64,000 bases of DNA from Pseudotabrizicola formosa (lineage in GTDB: Bacteria; Pseudomonadota; Alphaproteobacteria; Rhodobacterales; Rhodobacteraceae), in assembly GCF_002900965.1 (NCBI RefSeq), contig NZ_PJOM01000002.1, positions 744,001 through 808,000 of the forward strand, in the 5' to 3' direction. Of the stretch, positions 24,145-33,392 are shown in pieces; within the stretch, counting starts at the first letter, position 1, and every line of letters begins with the position of its first letter. The position numbers and the translations under genes were made by a program. The notes below the pieces were generated by a model. It was not told where the DNA came from, did no database searches, and worked only from the letters and a program-made list of their open reading frames with translations.

Positions 24145-26523
24145 ATGCCAAAAGATACCGGAATAGGCGCATCCACCAAGCGCCGCGAAGATGTGCGGTT
24201 CCTGACGGGCCGCGGGGTCTATACCGATGACCTGACGATGTTTGGCCAGGCCCATGCCGTGATGGTGCGCTCCACCGTGGCGCATGGCCGGATCGTGTCG
24301 ATTGACACGGCAGCGGTCGAGGCGATGCCCGGCGTGCTGGCGGTGTTTACCGGCGAGGATTTCAAGGATGTCGGCGGCAACCCGGCGGGTTGGCTGATCA
24401 ACAGCCGCGACGGGACACCCATGCGCGAACCCAAGCGCCCGGTGCTGGCGCATGGCAAGGTGCGCCATGTCGGTGACGCCTATGCCGCCGTGATTGCCGA
24501 GTCCTATGCGCAGGCCAAGGATGCGGCACAGGTGCTGTCGGATGCGACGGTGATCGAGGAACTGCCCGCCATCATCGACATGAAGGCGGCGGCGGCCGAT
24601 GCCAGCAACCGCGTGCATGACGAAATCCCCGACAACATCTGCTTTGACTGGGGCTGGATCGAAGACAACCGCGCCGCCGTGGATGAGGCAATGAAATCCG
24701 CGCCCCATGTGGTGACGCTGGAGCTGACCAACAACCGGCTTGTCCCCAATGCGATGGAACCACGCGCCAGCATCGGCGAGTATTTCCCCGGCACGGGTGA
24801 CTATAAGCTCACCACCACCAGCCAGAACCCGCATCTGACCCGGCTGCTGGTCTGCGCCTTTGTGATGGGCATTCCGGAAAACAAGCTTCAGGTCGTGGCC
24901 CCCGATGTGGGCGGCGGGTTTGGCTCCAAGATCTATCACTACGGTGAGGAGGCGCTGGTTCTGGCCGCCGCCAAACGCCTTGGCCGCCCGGTGCGCTGGA
25001 CAGCAGAGCGGACGGAAAGTTTTCTGTCCGACGCGCATGGCCGCGACCATGTGACCAAGATCGAATTGGGCTGCACCAAGCAAGGCGATATTCTTGCGAT
25101 CCGCACGGAAACCTACGCAAATGTAGGTGCCTATCTGTCGAACTTCTCAACCGCCACGCCGACCTTCCTGCATGGCACACTGATGGCGGGGCCTTACAAG
25201 GTGCCGCATGTCTATGTGAACGTGAAGACGGTTTTCACCAACACCGCCCCGGTAGATGCCTATCGCGGGGCCGGGCGGCCTGAGGCGACCTATAGCATCG
25301 AGCGTGTGGTGGATAAAATGTGCCGCGAGTTGAATCTCGACCCGTTCGAGGTGCGTCGTCGCAATCTGCTGACGCCCGATCAGTTCCCCTATACCACGCC
25401 GGTCGGGCTGGTCTATGACACCGGCAATTATCAGGCCACGCTGGACAAGGCGGTTGAACTTGCCGATGTCGCCGGGTTTGAGGCACGCCGGGCTGAGAGC
25501 GCCAGGCGCGGCAAGCTGCGCGGCATGGGGCTGTCGACCTGGATCGAGGCTTGCGGTATTGCGCCCTCGCATCTGGTGGGGGTGCTGGGCGCGCGGGTGG
25601 GGCTTTATGACGCTGCCACCGTGCGGGTGAATGCCACCGGCACCATTTCGGTGATGACCGGGGCGCACAGCCACGGGCAGGGGCATGAAACCGTCTTCCC
25701 GCAGATCGTGGCGGAAAAGCTGGGGATTGATGCCTCGTCAGTCGAAATTGTGCATGGCGACACCGCCAAGATCCCGTTCGGGATGGGGTCTTATGGCTCG
25801 CGCTCTCTGGCGGTTGCGGGGTCGGCCATGGACCGCGCCATCGACAAGATCATCGCCAAGGGCAAGAAGATCGCAGCCCATATGCTGGAGGCGGCCGAAG
25901 GCGACATCACCTTTGCGGATGGCAAGTTTTCGGTGGCGGGCACCGACAAGGCCAAGACCTTCGGCGAGATCGCCTTTTCGGCTTACGTCCCGCACAATTA
26001 CCCGCTGGAAACGCTGGAACCGGGTCTGGAGGAAACCGCCTTCTATGACCCTGCCAACTTCACCTATCCCGCAGGCGCCTATATCTGCGAGGTCGAGGTG
26101 GATGAGGGCACCGGCAAGGTTGATGTGGTCTCCTTCACCTGCGCCGATGATTTCGGCAATGTGATGAACCCGATGATCGTGGAGGGCCAGGTGCATGGCG
26201 GCGTGGGGCAGGGGATTGGTCAGGCGGTGCTGGAAAGCACGTCCTATGACGAAAACGGCCAGCTGCTGACCGGATCTTACATGGATTACGCGATGCCGCG
26301 TGCCGATGATGTGCCGTTTTACACGGTGGATCATTCTTGTGCCACGCCCTGCACCCATAATCCGTTGGGGGTGAAGGGTTGCGGCGAGGCCGGGGCCATC
26401 GGCTCGCCTCCGGCGGTGGTGAATGCGGTGATCGATGCTTTGCACCGGGGTGGCCATACCCATGTGTCACATATTGATATGCCCGTCTCACCCAACCGGG
26501 TGTGGCAGGCGATGAACGCGTAA
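24145..26523 (+). CDS. coxL: Molybdenum hydroxylase large subunit, form II CoxL-like
   Basis: The 792-residue molybdopterin cytosine dinucleotide enzyme belongs to the xanthine oxidase family. It has the Mo-cofactor motif GGGFGSK and the active-site loop AYRGAGR at 372-378. That loop is the form II signature; true high-affinity form I enzymes carry AYxCSFR with the cysteine for the Cu-Mo centre. The catalytic glutamate is E748 in GCGEAGAIG. Hence the Cu-binding cysteine is absent and CO oxidation is doubtful. Form II enzymes have been linked to CO use in some bacteria but may act on aldehydes or N-heterocycles. It lies 9 bases after coxS. Confidence 0.92.
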   Translation: MPKDTGIGASTKRREDVRFLTGRGVYTDDLTMFGQAHAVMVRSTVAHGRIVSIDTAAVEAMPGVLAVFTGEDFKDVGGNPAGWLINSRDGTPMREPKRPVLAHGKVRHVGDAYAAVIAESYAQAKDAAQVLSDATVIEELPAIIDMKAAAADASNRVHDEIPDNICFDWGWIEDNRAAVDEAMKSAPHVVTLELTNNRLVPNAMEPRASIGEYFPGTGDYKLTTTSQNPHLTRLLVCAFVMGIPENKLQVVAPDVGGGFGSKIYHYGEEALVLAAAKRLGRPVRWTAERTESFLSDAHGRDHVTKIELGCTKQGDILAIRTETYANVGAYLSNFSTATPTFLHGTLMAGPYKVPHVYVNVKTVFTNTAPVDAYRGAGRPEATYSIERVVDKMCRELNLDPFEVRRRNLLTPDQFPYTTPVGLVYDTGNYQATLDKAVELADVAGFEARRAESARRGKLRGMGLSTWIEACGIAPSHLVGVLGARVGLYDAATVRVNATGTISVMTGAHSHGQGHETVFPQIVAEKLGIDASSVEIVHGDTAKIPFGMGSYGSRSLAVAGSAMDRAIDKIIAKGKKIAAHMLEAAEGDITFADGKFSVAGTDKAKTFGEIAFSAYVPHNYPLETLEPGLEETAFYDPANFTYPAGAYICEVEVDEGTGKVDVVSFTCADDFGNVMNPMIVEGQVHGGVGQGIGQAVLESTSYDENGQLLTGSYMDYAMPRADDVPFYTVDHSCATPCTHNPLGVKGCGEAGAIGSPPAVVNAVIDALHRGGHTHVSHIDMPVSPNRVWQAMNA

Positions 26524-26535
26524 GGAGGGGTCACC

Positions 26536-27324
26536 ATGCATAACTTTGAATTCGTCAAACCCTCGTCCATCGCCGATGCTGTCGCGGCCATGTCGACCGA
26601 GGGCGCACAGCCGCTGTCAGGCGGGCAGACCCTGCTGCCGACGATGAAACAGCGGCTGGCCGCCCCCGAGGTGCTGGTCAGCCTGACCGGCATTGCCGAG
26701 TTGCAGGGCGTCTGCATGGGCGAGGGCGGCCTGCACATCGGTGCCGCCACGCCGCATGCGGTGGTGGCGCGCGAGGCGCTCGCGCACTACCCCGCGCTCG
26801 CCAGCCTGGCGGGCGGCATCGGCGATCCGGCGGTGCGCAACCGGGGGACCATCGGCGGGTCGGTCGCCAACAATGACCCGGCGGCCTGCTATCCGGCGGC
26901 GGTGCTGGCCTCGGGGGCGACGGTGGTGACAGACCGCCGCCGGATCGCGGCGGAGGATTACTTTCAGGGCATGTTCACCACGGCGCTCGAAGAAGGGGAG
27001 TTCATCACGCAGGTGATCTTCCCGATCCCGCAAGCGGCGGCCTATGTGAAGTTCAACCAGCCCGCCAGCCGCTTTGCCTTGACGGCAGTGTTCGTCGCAA
27101 AGTTTGCCGATGGCGTGCGGGTGGCGGTGACCGGGGCATCTAACAACGGCGTCTTCCGCTGGGAAGAGGCCGAGGCGGCACTGTCGGCGGATTTCGCGGC
27201 GGGGGCGATTGCCGGGCTGACAGTGCCCTCTGATGACATGATCAGCGATCTGCACGGGTCGGCGGCTTACCGCGCCAATCTGGTCAAGGTGCTGACCGGG
27301 CGCGCGGTGACAGCGGCACGCTGA
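26536..27324 (+). CDS. coxM: Molybdenum hydroxylase FAD-binding medium subunit, CoxM-like
   Basis: The 262-residue subunit binds FAD through SGGQTLLP (near residue 32) and TIGGSVANNDPAA (near 108), the two flavin motifs of the CoxM/XdhB family. It ends with a CO_deh_flav_C domain (about 165-262). It starts 12 bases after coxL with AAGGAGGGG as SD. It takes electrons from CoxS and hands them to an acceptor that is not encoded here. The accessory genes coxD, coxE and coxF are not in the window. Confidence 0.9.
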   Translation: MHNFEFVKPSSIADAVAAMSTEGAQPLSGGQTLLPTMKQRLAAPEVLVSLTGIAELQGVCMGEGGLHIGAATPHAVVAREALAHYPALASLAGGIGDPAVRNRGTIGGSVANNDPAACYPAAVLASGATVVTDRRRIAAEDYFQGMFTTALEEGEFITQVIFPIPQAAAYVKFNQPASRFALTAVFVAKFADGVRVAVTGASNNGVFRWEEAEAALSADFAAGAIAGLTVPSDDMISDLHGSAAYRANLVKVLTGRAVTAAR

Positions 27325-27341
27325 TCTGTTGCGGCAGATTA

Positions 27342-27373
27342 AAAAGCCCCCGGTCGCAGGACCGGGGGCTTTT
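27342..27373. terminator. Bidirectional terminator between coxM and kpsE-like gene
   Basis: A perfect stem (AGCCCCCGGTC, GCAG loop, GACCGGGGGCT) is flanked by A and T runs. It works for both the plus-strand cox operon and the minus-strand capsule-export pair. Confidence 0.9.
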
Positions 27374-27393
27374 GCTTTGACCCGTTGTGACCG

Positions 27394-29154
27394 TCAGGCC
27401 GAAACCTGTTCGCGCAGGATTGCAGCGGTCATCGAGATCATCAGATAGATCCCGGCAAAGATCAGCAGGGCAACCATCGTGTTTTCAAACGCCCGCGGAT
27501 AGGTCGCCTCATCGGGCGGGACCGGGCTGACCGAGACCGACAGATAGCGGACCTGGCGGTTGGCATCGGTGCGCGCGGTTTCCATTGATTGCAGCGATTG
27601 CGACAGCAGCAGTTGCCGGGTCTGCACATCGGCCTGCGCCACCAGCAGTTCCGACTGCACCTGTGCCAGTGACTTGCCGCCAGCCACCCCTTGCGTCAGG
27701 CGCGACCGCAGGGTGGCAATCTCGGCGTCCAGCGTGCTGATCCGGCGCAGCAAAGGCTCCATCCGGGCGGCGTTCGGGGTGGCGTTGGATTGCATCTGCG
27801 CCAGGCTCAGCCGGTCCTGGCTGAGCTGGGTTTCCAACTGGCCGATCTGGGTGGTGATCAGCGACACCTCCACCTCGGACGACAGCACCTGAAACTGTTC
27901 CTGCAGATCCACAACCTTGCGCTGCGCGGTCAGCATGGCCTCTTCGGCCAGTTCATAAGCCTCGAACGCGCCCTGCATTTGATCGGCGCGCAGGCGTTGG
28001 GTCAGATGATCAACCTGCTCTTCGGCATAGCCGATCAGGGCCTGCGAGAAATCGGCCGACACCTGTGGATCTGCGGCGATCACCTCCATCTTGATGATGC
28101 CCTCGGTCGGATCATAGGCGATTTTCACATTGCGCTGATAGACCTTGTAGGCCGCCTCGCGGGTGGCATCGGGGGCCAGCCTTTGGATCGGATCAATCTG
28201 GTCCTGCGCGAAATGGGCGATAAAGCTGTGATCGGCGTCCAGACGCATCATCGCGTCGCGGGATTGCAGATAGCCCTGCACTGCGATGGAATCCTGCGAT
28301 GTGGCGAATTGCGTGCCCGAAAGCAGCCCGCCCATGCCCTGCGCCCCCGCCGGATCGGCCTGCTGAATCACGAATTCGGCTTTGGTGGCAAACAGCGGCG
28401 TTGCGACAACATAGTAATACCAGCCTGCCAACAGCGTGGGCAGTCCGACGAAAAAGAACAACCGCGCCATGAGCAGGGCAGACTTGCGGCGGCGGCGCCT
28501 GGCCAGATCCTGCTGGATGCGCTGGATTTCCGACAGATGCGATTCCTCGGCGCGCACTTCGGTCGACGGCACCTTGATCGGCTTGATGGTCTGCGGCAGT
28601 TGCACGCCATCCCCCCGGGGCCCGACCGTCAGCGCGCGCGACCCAGGCTCACCTTGGCCAGCCAAGGGCAGGTCGGCCCCTTCGGCGCTGATCATTTGCA
28701 TGAAGGTTGATTTCTGGAACGGATCAACACCGGCGGCGCGCAACAGGCGCACGGCGTCAAAATCCGAGGTGGCGGGCAGCCCGTATTTTTGTGCCATGCG
28801 CCGCGCCATGCGCAGCTGGCGCCCCGTCAGCCCCTCTTTGCGGATCTGGTCAATATCGTTCGGGTTCGGCTGTTCGGCACCTGCCTGGGCCGGCGCAGGG
28901 TGGCGCGGGGCAGGGGACTCCCCCCCCGCATCCATCATGGCATCGACCTGGTTCCCTGCGGTGGGAAACGGGTCTGCGCCAAAGCCGTCTTCAGGTGCCG
29001 GTGCCGACACCGGGCGTGGCGGCACGCTACCAGCAGGCACCGCGCGCGGCCGGGGCGGCACAGACACTGGGCCTGACACTGGGCCAGACACTGAAGCAGA
29101 CACCGGATCCGGGCGGCGCAGGTTGTAGCGTTTAACCTTGAGCTTGATAGTCAT
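27394..29154 (-). CDS. Capsule export inner-membrane protein, KpsE/CtrB-like, with long cytoplasmic N-terminal extension
   Basis: The 586-residue polysaccharide copolymerase-type protein is about 200 residues longer than KpsE (about 380). The extension (about 1-220) is Pro/Ser/Val-rich with short repeats (SGPVSGPVSVPPRPR) and a helical stretch (KEGLTGRQLRMARRMAQKYG). A first transmembrane helix (about 230-250, FFFVGLPTLLAGWYYYVV) follows, then a periplasmic coiled coil (about 390-520), and a C-terminal helix (NTMVALLIFAGIYLMISMTA). It would couple the ABC transporter to the periplasmic export path. The start overlaps the ATPase stop by 23 bases. Confidence 0.85.
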   Translation of the reverse strand: MTIKLKVKRYNLRRPDPVSASVSGPVSGPVSVPPRPRAVPAGSVPPRPVSAPAPEDGFGADPFPTAGNQVDAMMDAGGESPAPRHPAPAQAGAEQPNPNDIDQIRKEGLTGRQLRMARRMAQKYGLPATSDFDAVRLLRAAGVDPFQKSTFMQMISAEGADLPLAGQGEPGSRALTVGPRGDGVQLPQTIKPIKVPSTEVRAEESHLSEIQRIQQDLARRRRRKSALLMARLFFFVGLPTLLAGWYYYVVATPLFATKAEFVIQQADPAGAQGMGGLLSGTQFATSQDSIAVQGYLQSRDAMMRLDADHSFIAHFAQDQIDPIQRLAPDATREAAYKVYQRNVKIAYDPTEGIIKMEVIAADPQVSADFSQALIGYAEEQVDHLTQRLRADQMQGAFEAYELAEEAMLTAQRKVVDLQEQFQVLSSEVEVSLITTQIGQLETQLSQDRLSLAQMQSNATPNAARMEPLLRRISTLDAEIATLRSRLTQGVAGGKSLAQVQSELLVAQADVQTRQLLLSQSLQSMETARTDANRQVRYLSVSVSPVPPDEATYPRAFENTMVALLIFAGIYLMISMTAAILREQVSA

Positions 29155-29791
29155 AAAGCTGCTTCGCCTCTTCCAGAGTGTCGAATGTATAAAGCTGGCC
29201 GTTGCGCAGCACAGCCGCCTGTTTGCAGAATTTTTCCAGCGTCTGCGCCTGATGGCTGACGATCACCACGGTGGCCTGTTGCAGCCGCTCACGCAGGATA
29301 CGCCCGGCCTTGCGGTTGAAATCCACATCGGTGGTGGCAGGCATGCCTTCGTCGATCAGGTAGATGTCGAATTCCAGCGCCAGCATCAGCGAAAACGAGA
29401 ACCGCGCCCGCATGCCCTGGCTATAGGTGCCGACCGGCATGTCGAAATATTCGGCAATGCCGCAGAGCCAGCGGCAGAAGCTTTCGACATAATCCGGATC
29501 AAGCCCGTAAAGCCGGGCCACATAGCGGCTGTTTTCGGTGGCCGTGTGCTTGTTGACCACACCCCCCATGAACCCCAGCGGAAAGGAAATGCGGCTGGTG
29601 CGGGTGACCCGGCCCTCATCAGGTTTTTCCAGCCCGGCCATCATGTTGATGATGGTGGTCTTTCCCGCGCCATTGGGGGCAAGAATGCCCAGCGACTGGC
29701 CAAGATCAATGCGGAAGGACGCCTGATCCAGAATGATCTTGCGCTGCTTCCCGGTCCAGAATGACTTTGACACGCCCTCGAACTCGATCAC
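29132..29791 (-). CDS. Capsular polysaccharide ABC transporter ATP-binding protein, KpsT-like
   Basis: The 219-residue ATPase has Walker A GPNGAGKTT-like APNGAGKTT, signature SQGMRARFSFSLM, Walker B FDIYLIDE and switch histidine VSHQAQTL. Its short length and SRISFPLGFMGGV segment match the KpsT/BexA group that exports group 2 capsule. The matching permease (KpsM) is not next to it: 170 bases of apparently non-coding DNA follow upstream. The permease and other export parts must be elsewhere, or the pair serves another polysaccharide. Confidence 0.88.
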   Translation of the reverse strand: MIEFEGVSKSFWTGKQRKIILDQASFRIDLGQSLGILAPNGAGKTTIINMMAGLEKPDEGRVTRTSRISFPLGFMGGVVNKHTATENSRYVARLYGLDPDYVESFCRWLCGIAEYFDMPVGTYSQGMRARFSFSLMLALEFDIYLIDEGMPATTDVDFNRKAGRILRERLQQATVVIVSHQAQTLEKFCKQAAVLRNGQLYTFDTLEEAKQLYDYQAQG

Positions 29792-29960
29792 TGCCGCCCC
29801 TTATCACGTCATGCGCTGTGTCAAGGCCGGTGCCTTGGTCCATTGCGCCGCGCGTCCTGCCTCATTGCGTGGAACCTTGACTCTGATCCGTTTTTTTAAG
29901 GTTTATGCCATGGGTTTCGGGCAGCATTATGTTCGACAGCAGGCCGCCATGGCAAGCCGC

Positions 29961-30593
29961 TCAGGACAGACGCGTGCCATCAGGTGGCAACAGCCCCAAC
30001 CCGCGAAGATAGATGCCGATCCCGGCTTCCAGCAGGTCTTCGGGCGGAAACGGGCTGCGCGCCCCGCCATTGGCATTGCCGCGCATGTAAAGCTCGACCA
30101 CCCCATGGCTCATGGCCCAGATATGGGCTGAAAACATCGTGGCCGGGGGGCGCATGTCGGGCGGCAGGTGCTGCGACAGGCTTTCGGCCGCGCGTTCCAG
30201 CACCGCGCGCGCCTTGCCAGCCACCAGCGCGAGGTCAGGATGGTCGTTCAGCCTTAGCCCCGCCTCGAACATCGCCACGTAATGGCCGGGGTATTTCCGG
30301 GCGAAGGCCAGATAGGCCCGGCCGGTGGATTCGAAGGCCGCCAAGGCAGTGGGGCGGCCATTGTCGAAGGCAAATTCCATCAGCGCTGCAAAAATCTCAT
30401 AGCCTTGCCGGGCGACTTCCGCCAGCAGGTCTTCGCGTCCGGCGAAATGCCGATAGACGGCGGCCGGTGTCACATCGGCGGCTTTTGCCGCCTCGGACAG
30501 GGTAAACCCGGTCGGCCCCTGATCGGCGATCAGACCGAGCGCCGCCTCAACCAGCGCCTGTCGCAGATTGCCGTGATGATAGCCGCGTTTCAC
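29961..30593 (-). CDS. TetR family transcriptional regulator
   Basis: The 210-residue regulator has an N-terminal HTH (about 8-55) with [22 protein letters not shown]. The C-terminal ligand domain contains a [14 protein letters not shown] stretch of the TetR_C_13/WHG type. Its start overlaps the stop of ppk2 by four bases, so it is the second gene of a ppk2-tetR pair and may repress its own operon. No clear palindromic operator was found. Confidence 0.88.
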   Translation of the reverse strand: MKRGYHHGNLRQALVEAALGLIADQGPTGFTLSEAAKAADVTPAAVYRHFAGREDLLAEVARQGYEIFAALMEFAFDNGRPTALAAFESTGRAYLAFARKYPGHYVAMFEAGLRLNDHPDLALVAGKARAVLERAAESLSQHLPPDMRPPATMFSAHIWAMSHGVVELYMRGNANGGARSPFPPEDLLEAGIGIYLRGLGLLPPDGTRLS

Positions 30594-31465
30594 CCTCGGC
30601 CCTTGCGCAGATCCGGGCCACCGCAGATGGCTGGGTCGGGCGTGCCGATCACCGCCAGATCACGGCCCTTGTAGTCGACCGAGGCCAGAATGGTCTGCAC
30701 CGCCGCGATGCGGGCGCGTTTCTTGTCATCCGACAGGATCACCGTCCAAGGCGCAAAGCCGAAACTGCTGCGCTCCATCGTCTCATCGATCGCGGTGCAG
30801 TAGCTGTCCCATTTCTTCAGCCCGTCGATATCGATAAGCGACAGTTTCCATTGTTTCAGCGGGTCTTGTTCGCGCGCCAGAAACCGCTTGAGTTGTTCGG
30901 CCTGCCCCACCTCCAGCCAGATCTTGCGGAAGATGATGCCCTCTTCCACCAGCATCCGCTCAAAATCCGGCAGTTGGGCAAAGAAATGCTCGCGCTGCGC
31001 CGGGGTGCAAAAGCCAAAGACATGCTCGATCACGGCGCGGTTGTACCAGCTGCGGTCAAACAGGGTGATTTCGCCACTGGCCGGCAGCCAGTCGACATAG
31101 CGCTGGAAATACCATTGCGCCGCCTCGCGGTCCGACGGTTTGGCAAGCGCCACCACCGAACAGACCCGCGGGTTCAGGTTTTCGCGCGTGGCCCCGATGG
31201 TGCCGCCCTTGCCCGCCGCGTCGCGGCCTTCAAAGATCACCACCAGGCGCTTGCCGGTGGCCTTGATGTCTGACTGCATCTTGACCAGCTCGATCTGCAG
31301 CCGGTCCATCTGCGCGTCGTAATCCTTGCCCTTCATCTCTTGGCGGTAGGGGTAGGACGGGTCCAGAATATCGTCCTTGCTTGCGGACTCTATGGCCTTG
31401 CGCACCGATTTTGGCGCGTCAGAGGCGAAGAACGTGCTGATGGCACCGTCAAAAGGCAGTTTCAT
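30590..31465 (-). CDS. ppk2: Polyphosphate kinase 2 (PPK2 family)
   Basis: PPK2 moves phosphate between polyphosphate and nucleotides, usually to make GTP or ATP from NDPs. I use ATG 31465 ([10 protein letters not shown]), with GGGAGA upstream, giving 291 residues; an in-frame ATG nine codons upstream has no SD. Walker A is [11 protein letters not shown], the lid module is [17 protein letters not shown], and Walker B-type DRSW is present. It is a single-domain enzyme of class I. A linked regulator gene (tetR) follows with a 4-base overlap. Confidence 0.92.
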   Translation of the reverse strand: MKLPFDGAISTFFASDAPKSVRKAIESASKDDILDPSYPYRQEMKGKDYDAQMDRLQIELVKMQSDIKATGKRLVVIFEGRDAAGKGGTIGATRENLNPRVCSVVALAKPSDREAAQWYFQRYVDWLPASGEITLFDRSWYNRAVIEHVFGFCTPAQREHFFAQLPDFERMLVEEGIIFRKIWLEVGQAEQLKRFLAREQDPLKQWKLSLIDIDGLKKWDSYCTAIDETMERSSFGFAPWTVILSDDKKRARIAAVQTILASVDYKGRDLAVIGTPDPAICGGPDLRKGRG

Positions 31466-31511
31466 GGCCTGGGTCTCCCGTGTCTGCCCCACCCTATGGC
31501 GAATGCCCGGT

Positions 31512-32462
31512 TCAGCGCAATCCGGCGCGCTGTGCCGCCCGGTCGATTGCCGCGATCACCGTCTCCGGGTGGGTGTGATGCGGCATGTGGCCCGCGCCCG
31601 GCAGCACGGTCAACGCGGCATTGGGCAGGATCTGTGCCAGAGGGGCGGAATGGATGTGCAGCGGTACGATGGTATCGGCGTCGCCATGCACCAGTTCGAC
31701 CGGCAGGGTCAGGGTCGGGTAGTCCTGTTGCATCGCTTCAACCTGTGGCCGCAGCTGGTTGATCTGCATCACATTTATCGCCAGCGAGTCACGTCGCAGC
31801 GTCAAGCCGATGCCCAGATGGTCGGCATAGCCTTCCGGTGCGGCTTGCGGCGCAAACACTGCGTCAATGGTCGTGCGGACGAAGCCTTCGGTCACCAGGG
31901 CCGAGGCCAGCGGCACCAGCGTGTGCCGGCCAAGTGCCGTGGCCGTGATGCGATACCACGGGTCGAGCGCCCCGGGCCAGGGCAGGGAAGGCGATGACAC
32001 CAGCACAAGAGCCGCAGGCGGGCTTTGCAGCGCCCAGGCAAGTGCGACGCTGCCGCCATAGCTTTGCCCCAGCACGATGGGGGCGCTTGCGCCAAGCTGT
32101 TCCACCGCAGCGCGCAGAAGGCGCGCTTGCGCGGCCACACTGGCCTGATCACCCGGCACCGGATCGGAATAGCCCAGACCCGGCCTGTCCACCGCAATGA
32201 CACGGTAGCGGCGCGACAGCTGCTCCATCAGCGCAAAGGTGAATTCGCGCAGATTGCCATTGGCCCCGTGGATCATCACCAGATCGGGCCCGGAGCCTGC
32301 GACCTGCAGATGCACCCGCACCCCCTCGACCGTGACAAACTGCCCGGTCGGCGGATGCGACGCCCGCGCCGCCGCCTCTCGGGTCGTGAGCCGCCATTGG
32401 GTGGCAGCGATCAGGCCAAGCCCGATGAGCGCCGCACTAGCGGCCAATGTCTTGAGGGTCAT
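31512..32462 (-). CDS. Alpha/beta hydrolase with N-terminal membrane anchor
   Basis: The protein (316 residues from ATG 32462; 329 from 32501) starts with a hydrophobic anchor ([20 protein letters not shown]). The hydrolase fold then shows an oxyanion HGANG motif, nucleophile elbow GQSYGG (Ser), an acid in [10 protein letters not shown] and the histidine in GAGHMPHH. The triad is complete, but the substrate is not predictable; the fold covers esterases, lipases and epoxide hydrolases. The gene overlaps the end of metA by 26 to 65 bases depending on the start. Neither start has a good SD, so translational coupling to metA is likely. Confidence 0.82.
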   Translation of the reverse strand: MTLKTLAASAALIGLGLIAATQWRLTTREAAARASHPPTGQFVTVEGVRVHLQVAGSGPDLVMIHGANGNLREFTFALMEQLSRRYRVIAVDRPGLGYSDPVPGDQASVAAQARLLRAAVEQLGASAPIVLGQSYGGSVALAWALQSPPAALVLVSSPSLPWPGALDPWYRITATALGRHTLVPLASALVTEGFVRTTIDAVFAPQAAPEGYADHLGIGLTLRRDSLAINVMQINQLRPQVEAMQQDYPTLTLPVELVHGDADTIVPLHIHSAPLAQILPNAALTVLPGAGHMPHHTHPETVIAAIDRAAQRAGLR

Positions 32463-33354
32463 AGGGCGTGGACTGATAAATCTCGTTGATCCAGTTGCCA
32501 TATAGAAGATGCGCGTGACTTCTCCAGCGGTTCAGCGGCGGCTTCAACGGATTGTCATCGGTGTAATAATTCAGCGGCACATTGATCGCGGTGCCATTGG
32601 CGATGTCGCGGTCATATTCCTGCTTGAGCGTGTCACTGTCATATTCAAAATGGTTGAAGATATACAGGGCGCGGTGGTCCGGGTCTTCGACCAGACAGGG
32701 GCCAACCTCATCACTGCCCAGCAGGGTGCGCAGGCCGGGTTTGTCGTCGATCTCGGCTTGGCGCATTTCTGTCCAGCGGCTGACGGGAATCACGAAATCA
32801 TCGGAAAACCCGCGCAGATAGGGCGAGGTCGGCGCAAGGTTGCGGTGGCGAAAGCAGCCAAAGGCCTTGTGGTCCAGCATGTGTTTCTGCACGCCGTGGA
32901 AATGGTTGATCATCGCCATTCCGCCCCAGCACACACCGAAGGTGGATTGCACATTGGTCTGGGTCCAGTCAAAGACCTCTGCCAACTCGTCCCAATAGGT
33001 GACCTCCTTGAACGGCAGGTGTTCGATGGGCGCGCCGGTGATGATCAGCCCGTCGAATTTTTCATCCTTCACCTCCTGAAACGGGCGATAGAAGGCTTCC
33101 ATATGTTCGGCGGCGGTGTTCTTGGTCTGGTGTTCCGACATGCGGATCAGCTCGAAACTGATCTGCAGCGGCGTGGCCCCGATCAGGCGCGCGAACTGGT
33201 TTTCCGTCTGGATCTTCTTCGGCATCAGGTTCAGCAACCCGATTTTCAATGGCCGGATATCCTGCCGCGCCGCGCGTTCGGGCGACATGACCATGACGCC
33301 TTCGTTCCGCAGAACGTCAAAGGCGGGCAGGGTCTCTGGCAGGGTGATGGGCAT
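32437..33354 (-). CDS. metA: Homoserine O-acetyltransferase MetA
   Basis: MetA activates homoserine for methionine synthesis. The 305-residue protein has nucleophile C142 (GVCWGGMA), an HFHGV histidine segment and the C-terminal FEYDSDTL block. Residue 111 is Glu ([10 protein letters not shown]), which by published work on this family selects acetyl-CoA; succinyl-type enzymes carry Gly there. The gene is named for homology, and the acetyl specificity is inferred from that residue. It overlaps the downstream hydrolase gene and starts 38 bases after the unknown ATPase gene, too short for the SAM-II riboswitch often found before alphaproteobacterial metA. Confidence 0.93.
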   Translation of the reverse strand: MPITLPETLPAFDVLRNEGVMVMSPERAARQDIRPLKIGLLNLMPKKIQTENQFARLIGATPLQISFELIRMSEHQTKNTAAEHMEAFYRPFQEVKDEKFDGLIITGAPIEHLPFKEVTYWDELAEVFDWTQTNVQSTFGVCWGGMAMINHFHGVQKHMLDHKAFGCFRHRNLAPTSPYLRGFSDDFVIPVSRWTEMRQAEIDDKPGLRTLLGSDEVGPCLVEDPDHRALYIFNHFEYDSDTLKQEYDRDIANGTAINVPLNYYTDDNPLKPPLNRWRSHAHLLYGNWINEIYQSTPYDPQDIGR

Positions 33355-33392
33355 GGGATGCTTCCTTTGGAGCGGTGGATGTATGGGACGGA

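Noticed and set aside
33355-33392. SAM-II riboswitch before metA
   Set aside because: Only 38 bases separate metA from the upstream gene, too short for the roughly 55-base aptamer with its pseudoknot.
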